Assembly (NCBI GenBank): GCA_022829145.1
Contig: CM040764.1
Coordinates: 7,549,144-7,613,143, forward strand
Reading direction: 5' to 3'
Origin: Albula goreensis
Lineage: Eukaryota > Chordata > Actinopteri > Albuliformes > Albulidae
DNA: 64,000 bases
Each line of letters starts with the position of its first letter. Position 1 is the stretch's first letter. The position numbers and the translations under genes are program-made. The notes below the pieces were generated by a model. It was not told where the DNA came from and made no database searches. It saw nothing but the letters and a program-made list of their open reading frames with translations. Shown piece after piece: positions 34,000 through 45,865 of the stretch.

Positions 34000-36940
34000 T
34001 TAACAACAACTGACAGCAGAGCACAGAGGTAACTTCAGACAGGAGGAGAATTTGAGGCCAACAAAAGTGGAAAACAGTACTGGAAACTGTTGAAACTAAG
34101 GCAGAGAAGGTAGGAATCAAGACAACATAACTGTAGATTTCAGACTTTAAATTATTTTTACTGGGATAATTTTAGATTGCATCACCACAAAATCTGTGCA
34201 TTAGCCAACAACAAGCAACTAGCTCATAACTAGCCATGAAAAGTGACAGTTATGACAGTTGGAACTCTGCCAACAGTGGTAGCAACAGCCACAGAGAATG
34301 ATACAAATGTATCAATCTCAGACCCCAGCAGCCAATCAGAGTCAACACAGCACAGCCAGCGCAGGGATTTAAAATCCAGTACCCTGAGCACCTCAACTCT
34401 GCTAAAGCCAGGAAGCTACATAAGGACCAAGTGCTGAGGAGCTTCCCAGAGACCCTGCTGTCAGATTTCTCTGGATCAGAGGACAACAAAATCAGGTGTA
34501 ATATACTGTTCTGTACACAGTACCCTATGGCCTGGCATACAGCGCTCTGCCATCTGTATCCAAATATAAAGAGGAATGGAATTAGCAAGGGATATTATGG
34601 GGATAGGGATATATGCCTTAGCAAGGCAGATTTCTGTGTATGAAGACTTAGAAACTAACATTCCAGTGCTGACTATCAACTTACATTATAATGGGACAGT
34701 TTTGGTACAAGGATCTGAGAGCAGCCTGGATCGGTTTGACCTGAGCTTTCAGGCCCTAAAAGAACAGGCAGAGAAATTTAAAAAAGAGCCAGAGCCAAAG
34801 ACCCAGGAGAGTTACCTCCCTGTCAACACTACATCTGCCAGTGAAGCACCTCCTCCTGTACCCAGTACCCCCAGCTCTCCCAAAGTCTTAAACAGCATTA
34901 GGACCCTGAGGGACAGCCTGGCCATGCCTGAGCGGGAATTCACTGAGTTCAGGGAAGAGACTCTAAGCAACCTCACTGAGCAGGACAACACTGAGATACA
35001 GCAGCTACAAGCTGCTATGAAAAAATTGAAGCAGGAAAACCTGGACATGTAGACAGAGCTGTACAAAGTGAAAGAGAGGATAGCCAACACTGAGCAAAAA
35101 AAACCAAAATATGAAGAGAAAGATGGAGGCACTGATGCACTCTCTGCTAAACATTGAATGCACAGACACCCCTAACACACCTGACACGCACAATGCAATA
35201 ACACCTCTTGCTGACACACACACTAACAGTCACAGCAGTGAAACCCCCAGCACTCCCAACTCAAGCACCCCCACAGTGCAACAAACTGCCTCTGACATCA
35301 CAATCCTGTGTGACTCAAATGGAAAATTCCTTAATGAGAAACGTCTTTTTCCAGGGAGAAAAGTAACAAAGATTCGGCCCTCTGCACCACACGCAGGACC
35401 CAGCCCCCACCTGCCTTGGAGCCCCCGGCCCACTGCAGTACCCACAGCACCATGTCCCCATCTACCCATACAACAAAACAGTGGAAACATGCTAAACCTG
35501 CAGCAACACCCAGTGCAACCAGACAGCTATGCTGCTGTAGCCTCCAGACCAGGGATCACAGGACCTGGCGAACTGAGTCAGATTTGAGAAATGCTCAGCT
35601 ATATCTGTACAAAACTAATGACCTAAAGTGAAGTGCAATATATGCAGGTTTTCTGAATTTGAATGTTGTTGTTTTTTCTTTCTTTTTTTTCTCCAAAAAC
35701 ATTTATTTCATCCAGTATTACCAGTAAATAACTCCAATCCAGCAGTATAATATACCACAAATCAAATACCTATTTGTGATACCTAAATTGTCTTAAAAGT
35801 CTCATCTTTCAAAGACAGTAGTTGGAATATCCAGGGTTTGTACTCTTCAACTTTATGTAGGAAGAGCACAGACCCAGACTTTGTACGTTCTGTAAATAGT
35901 TCTGATATTATAATTCTTCAGGAGACATTGTGTCGTACAGATGAACTAATTCCCTCTCCAAATGGCTATAGGGAGCTGATAGTGCCCTCTGTAAAACACC
36001 CCCACGTCAAATGAGGCAGAGCTTCAGGGGGGATTATCATTTGGTACAAAGAGGATCTCATTACATATATCTCTCCAGAAAAAAGAGGTAAGACTCACAT
36101 CTGGATTCAGACAAAAAAAGAATTATTGAACACAAATGTAGACATTTATTTATGTGCGATTTACATGCCCCCATCCGACTCCCCATACTATACAGAAGAT
36201 AGTTTTAAAAATCTTCAATCTGAAATCCTCCATTTCCAAACACTGGGCTCAATTCTAACCATACGTGATCTCAATGCCAGAGCTGGCAGAGGGATTGATT
36301 ATGTTAGCACAGACAGGAATTCTCAGTCTCTTTGGAAAGACCTCTTTGTACCACACTCAGGTCACCACACAAAGACAGAGCTATGACAGTGTGGTGAATA
36401 AAAATGGCAAGCAGATACTGCAGCCCTGCAAAGGCCTGGGTCTGTACATTGTTAATGGCAGGACCAGGGGGGACTCTCTGGGTAGACACACATACAGCTC
36501 AGTGCTGGGTAGCAGTGTGGTAGATTATGCCATCACAGATATGGACCTAGATTGTTTTAGTGCATTCATTGTCATGCCACAAACTCCCCTGTCAGACCAC
36601 AACCAGATAACTTCATACCTGAAAAAACCAGAGCGAGCCCTGAAAGCTCAACATATTGCAGCCAAGCTTTTCAACCTGGAAGCCACATACAAGTGGAATG
36701 AAGCCAGCGCTGCAGAACACCAGGCAACATTGAGCAGTGCTGAAATAGAGAGCATGTAAAATGCCTTCCAACATACACAGTACCCATGCAACAACAAGGG
36801 GTTAAACATGGCAGCAGAACATTTAAGCAATATATTTGGGAAATTAGCAATAAAACCAAACCAAAAACAGACAAACCTGAAAACAAGATCAAACCACAAA
36901 AATTAGACAAAACAAAAATGGTTTGATATGGAACCCATTA
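34000..36940 (+). mobile_element. LINE 5' segment: ORF1 and endonuclease, no reverse transcriptase
   Basis: ORF1 remnants lie at about 34240-35052 and 35111-35590. They contain a coiled-coil-like stretch (QALKEQAEKFKKEPEP) and an SGNH-like block ILCDSNGKFLNEKRLFPGRK. The AP-type endonuclease follows at about 35810-36760, with ILQET, RDLNARAG, YSSVLGSSVVDYAI and SDHNQI, interrupted by a stop and a frame change. The similarity ends near KWFDME (36938), just before reverse transcriptase should begin. It is the reverse of normal 5' truncation. It is probably the same LINE group as fragments A and B. Confidence 0.75.
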
Positions 36941-37432
36941 CAGCTAGCAATCAAATCAAAATGTGGATGCATCCATCACATGATGTAAAATTTCAGCCAG
37001 GTCTGGCTTGCAGCTACATAACCCCCCCATTTTACCTTCCGAAACCTTCGGGGGGGGGATGAGCCCCCCCCCATTCTCATTCCTCTTACAGAGGTAGTTG
37101 ATCAGGTCTGCTGCTCAGATTCGAGACCACCTTCCTCACCTACATCAGTGTGAAGGGTGGACCAGTCTCCAGCGCCACAGGATCCGTCACGCTCACCCAC
37201 TTTTCTCGTAGGGGACTTGACATTTACTTTACAGATGACGTAACACAAAAAAGAAGTAACAAAGTCTTGAACCTGTGACCTCTAAGGAAGGACCACATGC
37301 TTTAGTCCACTACTCCATAGAAACTTTGACACAACAACTTTAGCACTACCACAGAGGCACCAAGACAACCAAATCCACTAACGATCACATGGGCTTGCTC
37401 AACACCTGGACCTCATTTAACAATTTAATTTG
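36941..37432. repeat. SINE-like and hairpin-bearing stretch
   Basis: It contains a run of nine G, then ATGAG, then nine C (37050-37072), which would form a perfect hairpin. On the minus strand near 37260-37320 there is a tRNA-like fragment (box B-like GGTTCAAGAC). No gene seen. Confidence 0.4.
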
Positions 37433-37545
37433 TGACAGGGCTCAATTTGAGCCAGCTGCTGAGTCTATATAAGGTCTGATTAGGGGTGTGACAGGCCTCA
37501 ATACAGCCAGCTGCTGAGTATATATAAGGTGTAATTCGGGGGCAT
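37433..37545 (+). repeat. Two-copy ~58 bp repeat, each copy with a TATA-like box
   Basis: Both units run gacaggSctcaat, then agccagctgctgagt and atataaggt. Each has a TATATAAG or CTATATAAG box. Whether either drives transcription is not known. Confidence 0.6.
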
Positions 37546-37878
37546 ACCAGGTTTGCATGTACCCCAGTCTGTGGTGTTTGGGGAAAGCTGAAGAGAACCA
37601 CTTTTGAAATACCATTCATGGTCCATTTTATTCTCACATGCTCTAAAATGTAACTTGATGACTGCAACCCTTCAGTTTCAATGTGGTGTTTGGAGTGAAG
37701 GTAAGGGAAAGGGAATATTTCTACAGCTTGTGAAATTGTGGTATAATGCTTTCATTTTTCTATGTGAAACTTGACATTGGTCCTTTGTGTCTGAAGGCAT
37801 TGCATGTTCATACACGGACTGCTTCCTGATGAGGTTACACTCAACCCATGTGGTTTACTAACCTGGCCTTGTTTTCAG

Positions 37879-37929
37879 GCCGCCATGCTGTGGTTTTTGC
37901 GGAACATGAGGGAACCAGACGAGCTGCGG
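37879..37929 (+). other. Possible 51-nt exon, unassigned
   Basis: A pyrimidine-rich acceptor (cttgttttcag) and a donor (gtatgtgc) bound a phase-0 segment of 17 codons. It reads AAMLWFLRNMREPDELR, with a Kozak-like gccgccATGc. I cannot place it in a family, and no further exons were joined to it. Confidence 0.25.
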
Positions 37930-39776
37930 GTATGTGCTTCCTAAATGATCATTCATCTTCTGAGATGCCGTTTGGTTCATTTTTGGTTTTGTTGCCTTTT
38001 GTTCCCCTCTGCTGGACACAGAGGAGCCATCGGGATACCAAAACAGAACTTGCCGCTGCTCCAAGATGGCCATGCTAGATCTGAAACCAGTGGTACTGGG
38101 GCACTGAGGAGGAGCACGTTCTTCACTGGATTCATGCAGCTCACCATAGCGCACCATGTGCCACTTGCCTCCTACCCAACATTATTGGCACAAACGAGGT
38201 GATGAGACTCGGGCTGCCGAGCAGTTTTTGTGGCTGCCGCAGTGGAGAATGTGTGATTTTCCTGTGTTAACATTTGAATTCCTATTTCAAATCCCATTTC
38301 ATGTGTCTTAATGAAATGTTCCCTTCAACTGACAAGCAAAGACATCAGTTTCTTGCCTGTGCAAACTCCATTCATTCAGCTTAACCCTTAGTATTTTGCA
38401 GTTTTTAGACTATTTTCATGTACTCATTTGCAAGTGAGGTAGAGGTAGAGGGCCAGTAACCACAAAAGTAATGATTACAGGCAACTAGTTACTCATGCCA
38501 TCAAATGTCTTTCCTTCTGAGAGGCTGGACAGAGGGCACAGCAAAGAGATGGAAGTCCTGTTTGAGAGTCCCTTCAATTGGCGGTTTGCAAGAGATCTGT
38601 GAAGGTTGCCAAACAAGTTTCAGAGTTTGTTGTACTTGCATATTAAATGTAAATGATTGCAGAACTAATGAATTGTCTGTCTTTCCCAAGTGGGATATTT
38701 TGAAACTGCACATTTCACTGGAATGAAGACCTCACTGACCAAGATCACCAATTCTACATAAGAGGGTGCAGACAATTTTTCTCTCACTCAAACACTTGTA
38801 TGCCCACATAGCCAATGCTGCTTATTTAGTGTGTCCATTTTGTCAACAGGTTCCAAAACATGGATGAAGTGCAGAGGTCTGCTGTTCTTGCATATGAAAC
38901 TTGAAATTCTCTCACTGGAGATAAATGGCACCTTTCTTGCTCCTCAGCCAAAATTTGAACACTCAGTGGGGGGAGCAGACTTGTAAGATGCTGGAAAATT
39001 CTCCAACTGAAAATTGGCACACCCATCATTCATGGTTTCACATTCATCAGTTAATTTTGTTTTTTTTTTTTTTTCCTCAGTTAAAATATTAAACATTGAA
39101 ATTGTTTCCAAAAACAAATGATTGGAACAGGTGCATGTGCAAGATACATCAATACTAAAGCAGGGGTAAATGTTCATACACACGCACACACTCCCCTCGA
39201 CCATGTCGGCACATCCTGCTCAGGCACTGTCTGTTTAAAATTCTCAAATGCATTTGTAACACTGTCCTGCACTTAAAAATACATGTAAAGATAAGGTGGG
39301 AATACCCCATTGCCATAACCCTCCCTGCCTACCAACGTACACTGTTTATCCACCTCACATACACTGATGGGCCTGAAGCCACACACGCCAAGGCTATTGG
39401 GGACAGGAGCTCATGCAGCAGCCATTATAAACTGCAATGCCCCATTCCGGGCGGCCTGTACGACATGCACCTTCAATGTAACCTTAGGCACAGTATATAG
39501 GACATGTATGTGAAGGTCTATCGAGCGTGTATTCACAGCAATGAATTGGTAATATACAGAAGTATTATCAACATTTTCCCACACATTGTGCAGTGGTGCG
39601 ATATTCTGATTCTGACCTCCATTAGTTCTCATTTCAATCTATTTCAAAACGTTTTCTTTCCGCCACAGATGGCGGTGCACCAGCTGGGTACATACGCCCT
39701 CTGGCAAGCCCTTTTCAGTGCCTCATCATGCTGCCTCAACCCAACCATCCAAGGACAAGAAAACAGGGTCTCTTAC
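37930..39776. other. Non-coding stretch, no gene seen
   Basis: Nothing else recognisable. A minus-strand CTCF-like GTCCAGCAGAGGGG lies near 38003-38018. Confidence 0.45.
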
Positions 39777-39909
39777 CTGTTTGTGCATCTCAATGTTCAG
39801 CCCGTGTGTGGATGCTTGTCTGACTGCATCAAATATCTGTTGACACATGAAAAGATCCCACAGGAATTACAAAACAGATATACAATGCTAAGCACAAGTA
39901 CAATAGAAT

Positions 39910-39910
<1 letters not shown>

Positions 39911-39946
<36 letters not shown>
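39911..39946. repeat. (CA)n microsatellite
   Basis: About 17 CA dinucleotides. Confidence 0.9.
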
Positions 39947-39947
<1 letters not shown>

Positions 39948-40319
39948 AACCACCAAGTGTCTGTCTCGTCATTCCATTTTGACCAGAGATTTACCCGACA
40001 GCATTCACCATGAACCAAGATTAGTTTATGGAGTGTGAGAGAGACAGTGTCTCTGTATTGATGTAATTATGTAATAGACACTACACCTGCATTCCAAATA
40101 GATTGAAAACCTGCAAAAGGTTAAAAATACGAACGTAGATGGTAATTTGTCTACCGATACCAGGAGTAATGTTGACTCAGTTGCCAAACAAAGCCCACAC
40201 AACCACAAATTCTGTAAATGATTGAGTTGTTTCATTTGCACTCAAATATAATTTTCAAAATTTTATGATTTATAGCAACGTAAAGCACATTGTTTTGTTG
40301 TGTGCACAACCCGTGTTAC

Positions 40320-40475
40320 AAACAGGAGCCAGTAGAGAGAGGCACTGCACCTGCAATCTAGAGAGCAGCCAGCAGAGGGATACACCTGCACAACAAATAG
40401 GAGCCACCAGAGGGAGACACTGAACTGTCAGTACACAGAGCAACCACCGGAAGAAGAAAATGCCTGCAGACACTA
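40320..40475 (+). repeat. Short array of CTCF-like units, about four copies
   Basis: Units ggagccagtagagagaggc, agcagccagcagagggatac, ggagccaccagagggagac and gcaaccaccggaagaaga occur at about 35-45 bp spacing with cctgca spacers. This is the same satellite family as 22290-23520. Confidence 0.75.
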
Positions 40476-41266
40476 TACATACAGTCCAAATACATTATAA
40501 CATATAACAGTTCAAAAATATTCACGTAGATAGTAACTTAGCTCCCGGTGTCACGCAGACAGGATCAATATTGACTCTACCTGTAATGAGAGGCCTACCT
40601 GTGGTACTGGGCTTGGAGGAACTCAAACTCCTCCTTGTTTCGATCCAGAGTCACCAGGACTGTGAACTTCAGGGGCTGTCCAGCCTGCTGAGGGACTTGG
40701 GGTAGGAAGGAAAGAGACAAAGCAGACACTGATTTACTGTACTGTAAAACACCTACATGGTGTGATACAAATAAAATGAATCACTATATATACATTCATA
40801 CATACACCAAGGCCTTACTCATGTGTACAAAGTGTACAAGCCCCATTCAGGCCTCAAGCTGTAAAGACGCTTGCACTGAAAGCAAAGTGTGAGCCCTGCT
40901 CCTAGGCGTTTGAGCTATGTTCGCACCATTTCCAGCTTTGGCCAGTCCGCATCGGCAAGGCAAAAATTGGCTCGACCTCGCCGCTGAATGCCCAGGTGCC
41001 TGTGGATGCACGGACCGAGAACATGCTGGCCTCATTACCCTCCGATGACACGGGTAGTATGTGATTTGTTGTGTCTACAGTGTGTCATCATGGGAATCGA
41101 AGTCATGGCCAAGGCTTACTTCTCCTGCAGTCAGCAGGCGTTGTGGCTACGGGAGATCTACTAGTTCTGTGGTAGTTTGGCTTGGGAGAAAAGGAAAACA
41201 ACAATTCAAATAGTCCCTGTGCAGCCTCCTCTGAATTTTCTCTGTCACATTTCAAGCACTCTTGGG

Positions 41267-41282
41267 GGCCCTCTGGTGGCCA
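41267..41282 (-). promoter_or_regulatory. CTCF-like motif, minus strand
   Basis: The minus strand reads TGGCCACCAGAGGGCC, one of the best single matches to the CTCF core in the window. It is in opposite orientation to the plus-strand arrays at 22-23.5 and 40.3 kb. Confidence 0.5.
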
Positions 41283-42655
41283 CGGGGGCCCTAAGCAGGC
41301 GCTTAGTTCGCTTATGCATCAGACCAGCCCTGCACTGGACTTTCAGGAAAGAGGGGTGAAAGGTCATCACACAGCTGGTCACTGGTGCTCTGTTCATGGC
41401 TATTCTGAATAGCGCACCATGTGCAGATGAACTGTGTAATGATTGGGCTGATCTCTGTGCAGAGATAACACAGTGACATAATAACACAGGGTCCACACCG
41501 GCCCTGCGGACTCCGTTTCTCTCTCTGGTTCAGTGGGTCCTGAAGGCAGCAAAGGGAGAGAGGCCCATAGAGAGCGAGGGCTTCATTTCTCAATTGTGTG
41601 TCGATTTGGACAAATCACAAGATGACGAAAGGTGAGGAATTTCAACACACACTCACACGCAAACACATACACCCACCCACACACACAGTGGAAAGACAAG
41701 GTGCAGCAAACATGCTTCTTTTGAAAGAAGAGGGAAAAAAAATCTTAAGATCACACATACACAAGCAATGATTTGCACTTTATAATCACCATTTCGATTT
41801 CGTTCTTTTTCGCCTGATTTCTTCTCTACGTTTTCTGTTTCAGTTGCGAGCAGCACATAGAAAACAGCAATAAAAAACATCTCCATTATGAATGAGCGTA
41901 GAAGTGATATCCAGACATCTTCTTGAATATACTGGGTGTGTTGGTGTAGGACCAAGACAGTGCAACAGATGACAGCAAACACAACTCTTCCTACACCGCA
42001 CCCCCCTAACTTACAGGTGTTTGGCTGTTCTGTCAAATGAACATGACTCTTTAGAAGTTTGAGAGACAAAATCCAACATTACACAACTATATATACCATT
42101 TGACATGAACAGAAATCTGGAGAGAGAAGATAGATTTATAGATACAGACCACAAGAGCCGAATGAAGTACAGCTTGCTTTAACTTCTCGGCTTCACTGAA
42201 ACTGTATATTTATTTACTCTGGGCTCATATCAAACAATGAGCTGTTCTGCTTGTGGTTCTTCCTGTGTTAAAGTGGGGTGTTCAGAGAGAGGGGTGTGGG
42301 GTGCTCTGGTCTAGTGTCAGTGGAGCAAAGGATCAAGAGGATTTTGGGGAGGTGGGGCATTTTTACAGGATGGGTGGAGGAGAGGGGAACAGGATGTCTC
42401 CAACAAAATAAACAAGGAAGAGGGGAGGGGGGTAGGAGGGTAAACCAAAAAGGAAACTTAAAATTAAATAAAGATTAAATACTTGAATGAAATAATTTTG
42501 CAAAATAGAAAAAAGAGAAAAAAAACACAAGAGTAAAGAAAAATATATTTTTGAGGAGAGATGAAGGAATGAGTGGAATGAAGGAGTGGGGGGAAATGGA
42601 GGAAAAAAGTGAGAGAGTGAGGGAGGGGACACGAAAGAGAGAGGTGGCATGGTGG

Positions 42656-42789
42656 TTAGTGGGAGGCCTTCTCCTCCATGGCCAGGTAAGCCTGGAAGGC
42701 CAGGATGCTGGTCGGGGAGAAAGGACCGGAGCTGGAGGTGATGGCCAGCAGGGTGGGTGGGGTCAGGCCCTGGAGCTGGGACAGCACTC

Positions 42790-42823
<34 letters not shown>

Positions 42824-43057
42824 GCTCAATACACACACACACACACACACACAGCTCAATACACAAACACACACATGCACCATGCAAGTGAGTATCCTAC
42901 CTGAATGATGGAGTTCTTCTCTGGGGGGGTGCCCTGTCAGGCTCGTTCAATGGCTCCTAGGACCTGCTGCTGGTGCTGAGAGACACTCAGGGGGTTAATG
43001 TCCATACTGTGGATCCAGAGCTGCAGGTCAAGCTGAAAGCTGGGTGACAACAGCTGG
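42656..43057 (-). pseudogene. TLE5/AES-like C-terminal exons (decayed)
   Basis: Exon 42901-43057 (minus) contains SQHQQQVLGAIERA, then an in-frame TGA where TLE5 has lysine, then PEKNSIIQ before a CAG/GTAGGA donor. TLE5 reads SQEHQQQVLGAIERAKQVT here. Exon 42656-42792 reads LSQLQGLTPPTLLA, then SILAFQAYLAMEEKASH and a TAA, resembling the short TLE5-type end after the Q domain. A CA microsatellite sits just upstream of this second exon, where its acceptor should be. These late exons lie 5' of the early exons at 39.8-40.7 kb, so exon order is broken. Confidence 0.65.
42793..42880. repeat. (CA)n microsatellite
   Basis: Two CA tracts separated by 'agctcaatac'. They lie at the expected splice-acceptor position of the last TLE5-like exon. 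Confidence 0.9.
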
Positions 43058-43384
43058 ACATCAAAAACAAAAAACATGGCAGTGTAAAAACAGTGATTAC
43101 ATGTCCTTACAGCAGCCAGTTAAGTGCAGATGGAATGTGAAGCAGGTAAAAAGTAAATGAGAGATGGGAATGTCTCCAGGTAAACCTGGAAAAATCTCCA
43201 TCATCTCTCAACACCAAAAAATAAAACAATTTAGATGTGTGTTCTTGAGCTGTTCTGAGCCATCATGTGTCATGTTTGATGTGCTGAACAGTAACTCTGC
43301 AGCCAGGCAGAGGCGTGTTTCTCCATCCCTCCTGTGAACAGATAAGGGAGCACCCGGGCGCAGATTCTGTTCAATCTTTACACC

Positions 43385-43620
43385 TGCAAAAGAAAAAGTT
43401 GTCAGAAATGATTTTAAACTGAGTAAATGGGATATATGTGTTATAGGACAAACTAGAAAAGACATAAGACTGTTGTCTTACCTCCAAAAAGAAGAAAAAT
43501 GGGTTGACACAAAAATATTTCAGTTTTTGGCTCTAAATGACAGTAAATGAGATATATTCTCCACCAGCGCAAGAAAAAGTTGTCAGAAGTGGTGTAAAAG
43601 TAAGTAATGGGATTTATGTG
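43385..43620 (+). repeat. ~170 bp dispersed repeat, second locus
   Basis: Same blocks as 11020-11310: aaaaagttgtcagaaatg, gacataagactgttg, atgggttgacacaaaaat and gctctaaatgacagtaaa. A second partial unit starts near 43572. Confidence 0.7.
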
Positions 43621-45179
43621 TTACCATCTCTGTTTTAATGCACCTTATTTATTTTTGTTGTGTATGCATGAAACACGCTCCAAAACATATGTATGCAGCT
43701 CCTGACCCAGGCGTACACACATTTCAGGCAAAAGTATCCAATCATCACTTGAACACAGAACATCACTTGCTGTGTGAAGTCCTGTTGTCTGACAGAATTT
43801 GAGACAATAGTTTTCACTTTGGATATTTTTCTAATTTTCAGTTAGCGCAAGGAAGGTATTTGATAAAATAATAATTCCATGTTTTATTTTATTGGTATGT
43901 TAGTTTTCAGTTCATGTTTGACCATAATCATTTTTAAACGACAGGCTGCATTCCATAGACTTTCTGTATGCTGTGCAAAATGCAAATGTATAACCTGCTG
44001 AAACAAGGACATTTACGATCGTGTATCACATTATGAACACCAGTGTTTAGTTGCTTCTCAGTCAGGTTTACTCAGGATTATGTCATGCATGTGACAAAGA
44101 TTTTGGAGTAGAGGTTGTACAGTTTTGACTCAATGTTTTCTTTTTGCAAAAGATCAGGGGAGTTTTGCCTGCATGCATAAAGGTTTTGTGGTTCTGAATT
44201 TAGTATTTTGAGAAAATAAGGTATAGTTTCTGAAAATGTGTGCAAACAATAAAAAGACAAATTTCACTGGGATTTGTCTTTGCGTTTCCTTTAAAGAATT
44301 GCGCCATCTTGTGGCATTTTTAAAAACAAACAGCCATTTCAACAGTGCTAAATCAATTCCACCAAGGCTGGGCTGGTCAGTATGAAGGAGTGCCATATGC
44401 TTTCAGTAAATTACTCTGAAATTTATAAACCCTGTTCTATAGAAAGCTGTCATGCTAAAATCTCAAGAACATTCAACTGCTTTTAACTGAAATTGCTGCT
44501 TAAAACTGCCATGATCAGCCTTGCACCACTAAATTTAAACCCACAAATAACAGTATTTAATTAGCTGCAATGCTGGCCCAGGGACAGCTATTGATTCCCT
44601 ACTCTTGATATATTACACTGATCCAATAAAATTAATTGACTGACTTGAATAAGAGTGCTGCAGTCCCTTCTGTGTCCAGCAGAGGGAGCAGCACCCATAA
44701 TATGACAAGTTCACTCAGATTTTGGTTACCATGGCTGCATATGAATTATGCCTAATTGTGAACAATCTCTGTTCTCTTTGTCTTATTGCAATCTTATAAA
44801 TTAATGAAGGATTATCAGAATTTTATATACACACAACATGTTATATCTGCCAAGAATGTAACTCACAAGCATATTTTTGGGGGATAGACAAAAATACTGG
44901 AAACAACAAATAAAAAGGACTCACATTTTGAAGTAAATACATTGCAATTAAAAATGAGCCTACATGTGCTTTGCATATGTCAATAGCATTAGAACATTGT
45001 GATAATGCATCTGCAATCAAAAGTATGATTTAAAATCAGCAAGATTATTGGATATGACAAAGGGAACCATATCAAAAATCATGACAGCACGTGCAAAGCA
45101 AGGGAAACCAGCTGCAGGAAACAGAGGTAGTGGTTAGAAGCCAAAGCACACAACAGCCTACACCTCTGTGTTATCCTGT
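43621..45179. other. Non-coding stretch, no gene seen
   Basis: AT-rich DNA. A single CTCF-like TCCAGCAGAGGGAGCAGC lies at 44676-44693. Confidence 0.5.
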
Positions 45180-45865
45180 GTGCTTCACAAAGGTTTTTGT
45201 AGGGCTGCTAGTTCGCAACAGCTTGTCATCAAGGCTAATGTGAGAAGAATACTGCACTGCCGACTGTAATGAGCAAAACTCCTGGGCTTCTGAGCAGTGT
45301 AAGAAAGTAATATGGCCATCTTTTTCCATTTCTTCCCTACATCTGGGTTTTTATTGAAGAAAACCAAAAGAAGTTTTCAACTCACAGTACAATGCCAAAA
45401 ACATAAAAATGGAGGTGGGTAAGTTGTAGTACGGGCAGCCATCTTGTGAGACTCGTTTATACCGTGCAAAATTAATTAACTGCAAGGCAGGAAAATGGCC
45501 AAGGAACACAAAGCCATTTTTGGCGACCAGATGCACCCTATGTTCTGACACGACACTCTCATTTTCCAAGACAATAAAGCCCCCATAAACACTTTTAAAT
45601 GGATTCAACAGTGGTTCAGAATACAGTCAAACACCTTCCATGGCCTTCCCAATCACCAGATTTAAACATCACTGAACCTTTATGGAAAGCTGTGGAACAT
45701 AAAATATGGATGGGATTTCCACCTCCTTATTCTGCTGAAGAAGTAAAGGCTTTTTGTCTAGAAATGTGACCCAACACCCAATACTAGAAACTGCATGACT
45801 GTATTCAAAGAAGGCCTTTCATTCACTCAGGAGAGGGAAAATAGTCCAAATCTCAGAGTCGCATT
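45180..45865 (+). mobile_element. Tc1/mariner transposase remnant
   Basis: Fragments of a Tc1-type transposase C-terminal half occur in shifting frames. FQDNKAPINTFKWIQQWF resembles the second catalytic block. Later WPSQSPDLNITEPLW holds the last catalytic glutamate in the usual SPDLN.xExLW setting. In-frame stops and frame changes make it inactive. Terminal inverted repeats were not located. Confidence 0.75.

Larger units (their letters stand above)
39777..40697 (-). pseudogene. Groucho/TLE-like N-terminal exons (decayed)
   Basis: TLE proteins are nuclear corepressors; the N-terminal Q domain makes tetramers. Exon 40599-40697 (minus) reads [14 protein letters not shown], then [17 protein letters not shown], and ends at a CAG/GTAGGC donor. 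That is the start of the TLE Q domain. Exon 39777-39821 keeps GLNIEMHKQ before a GTAAGA donor, but the usual preceding YYEMSY is lost. The exon between them, carrying the [21 protein letters not shown]-type block, was not found. No later exons lie downstream below 39.7 kb. Probably non-functional. Confidence 0.65.
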
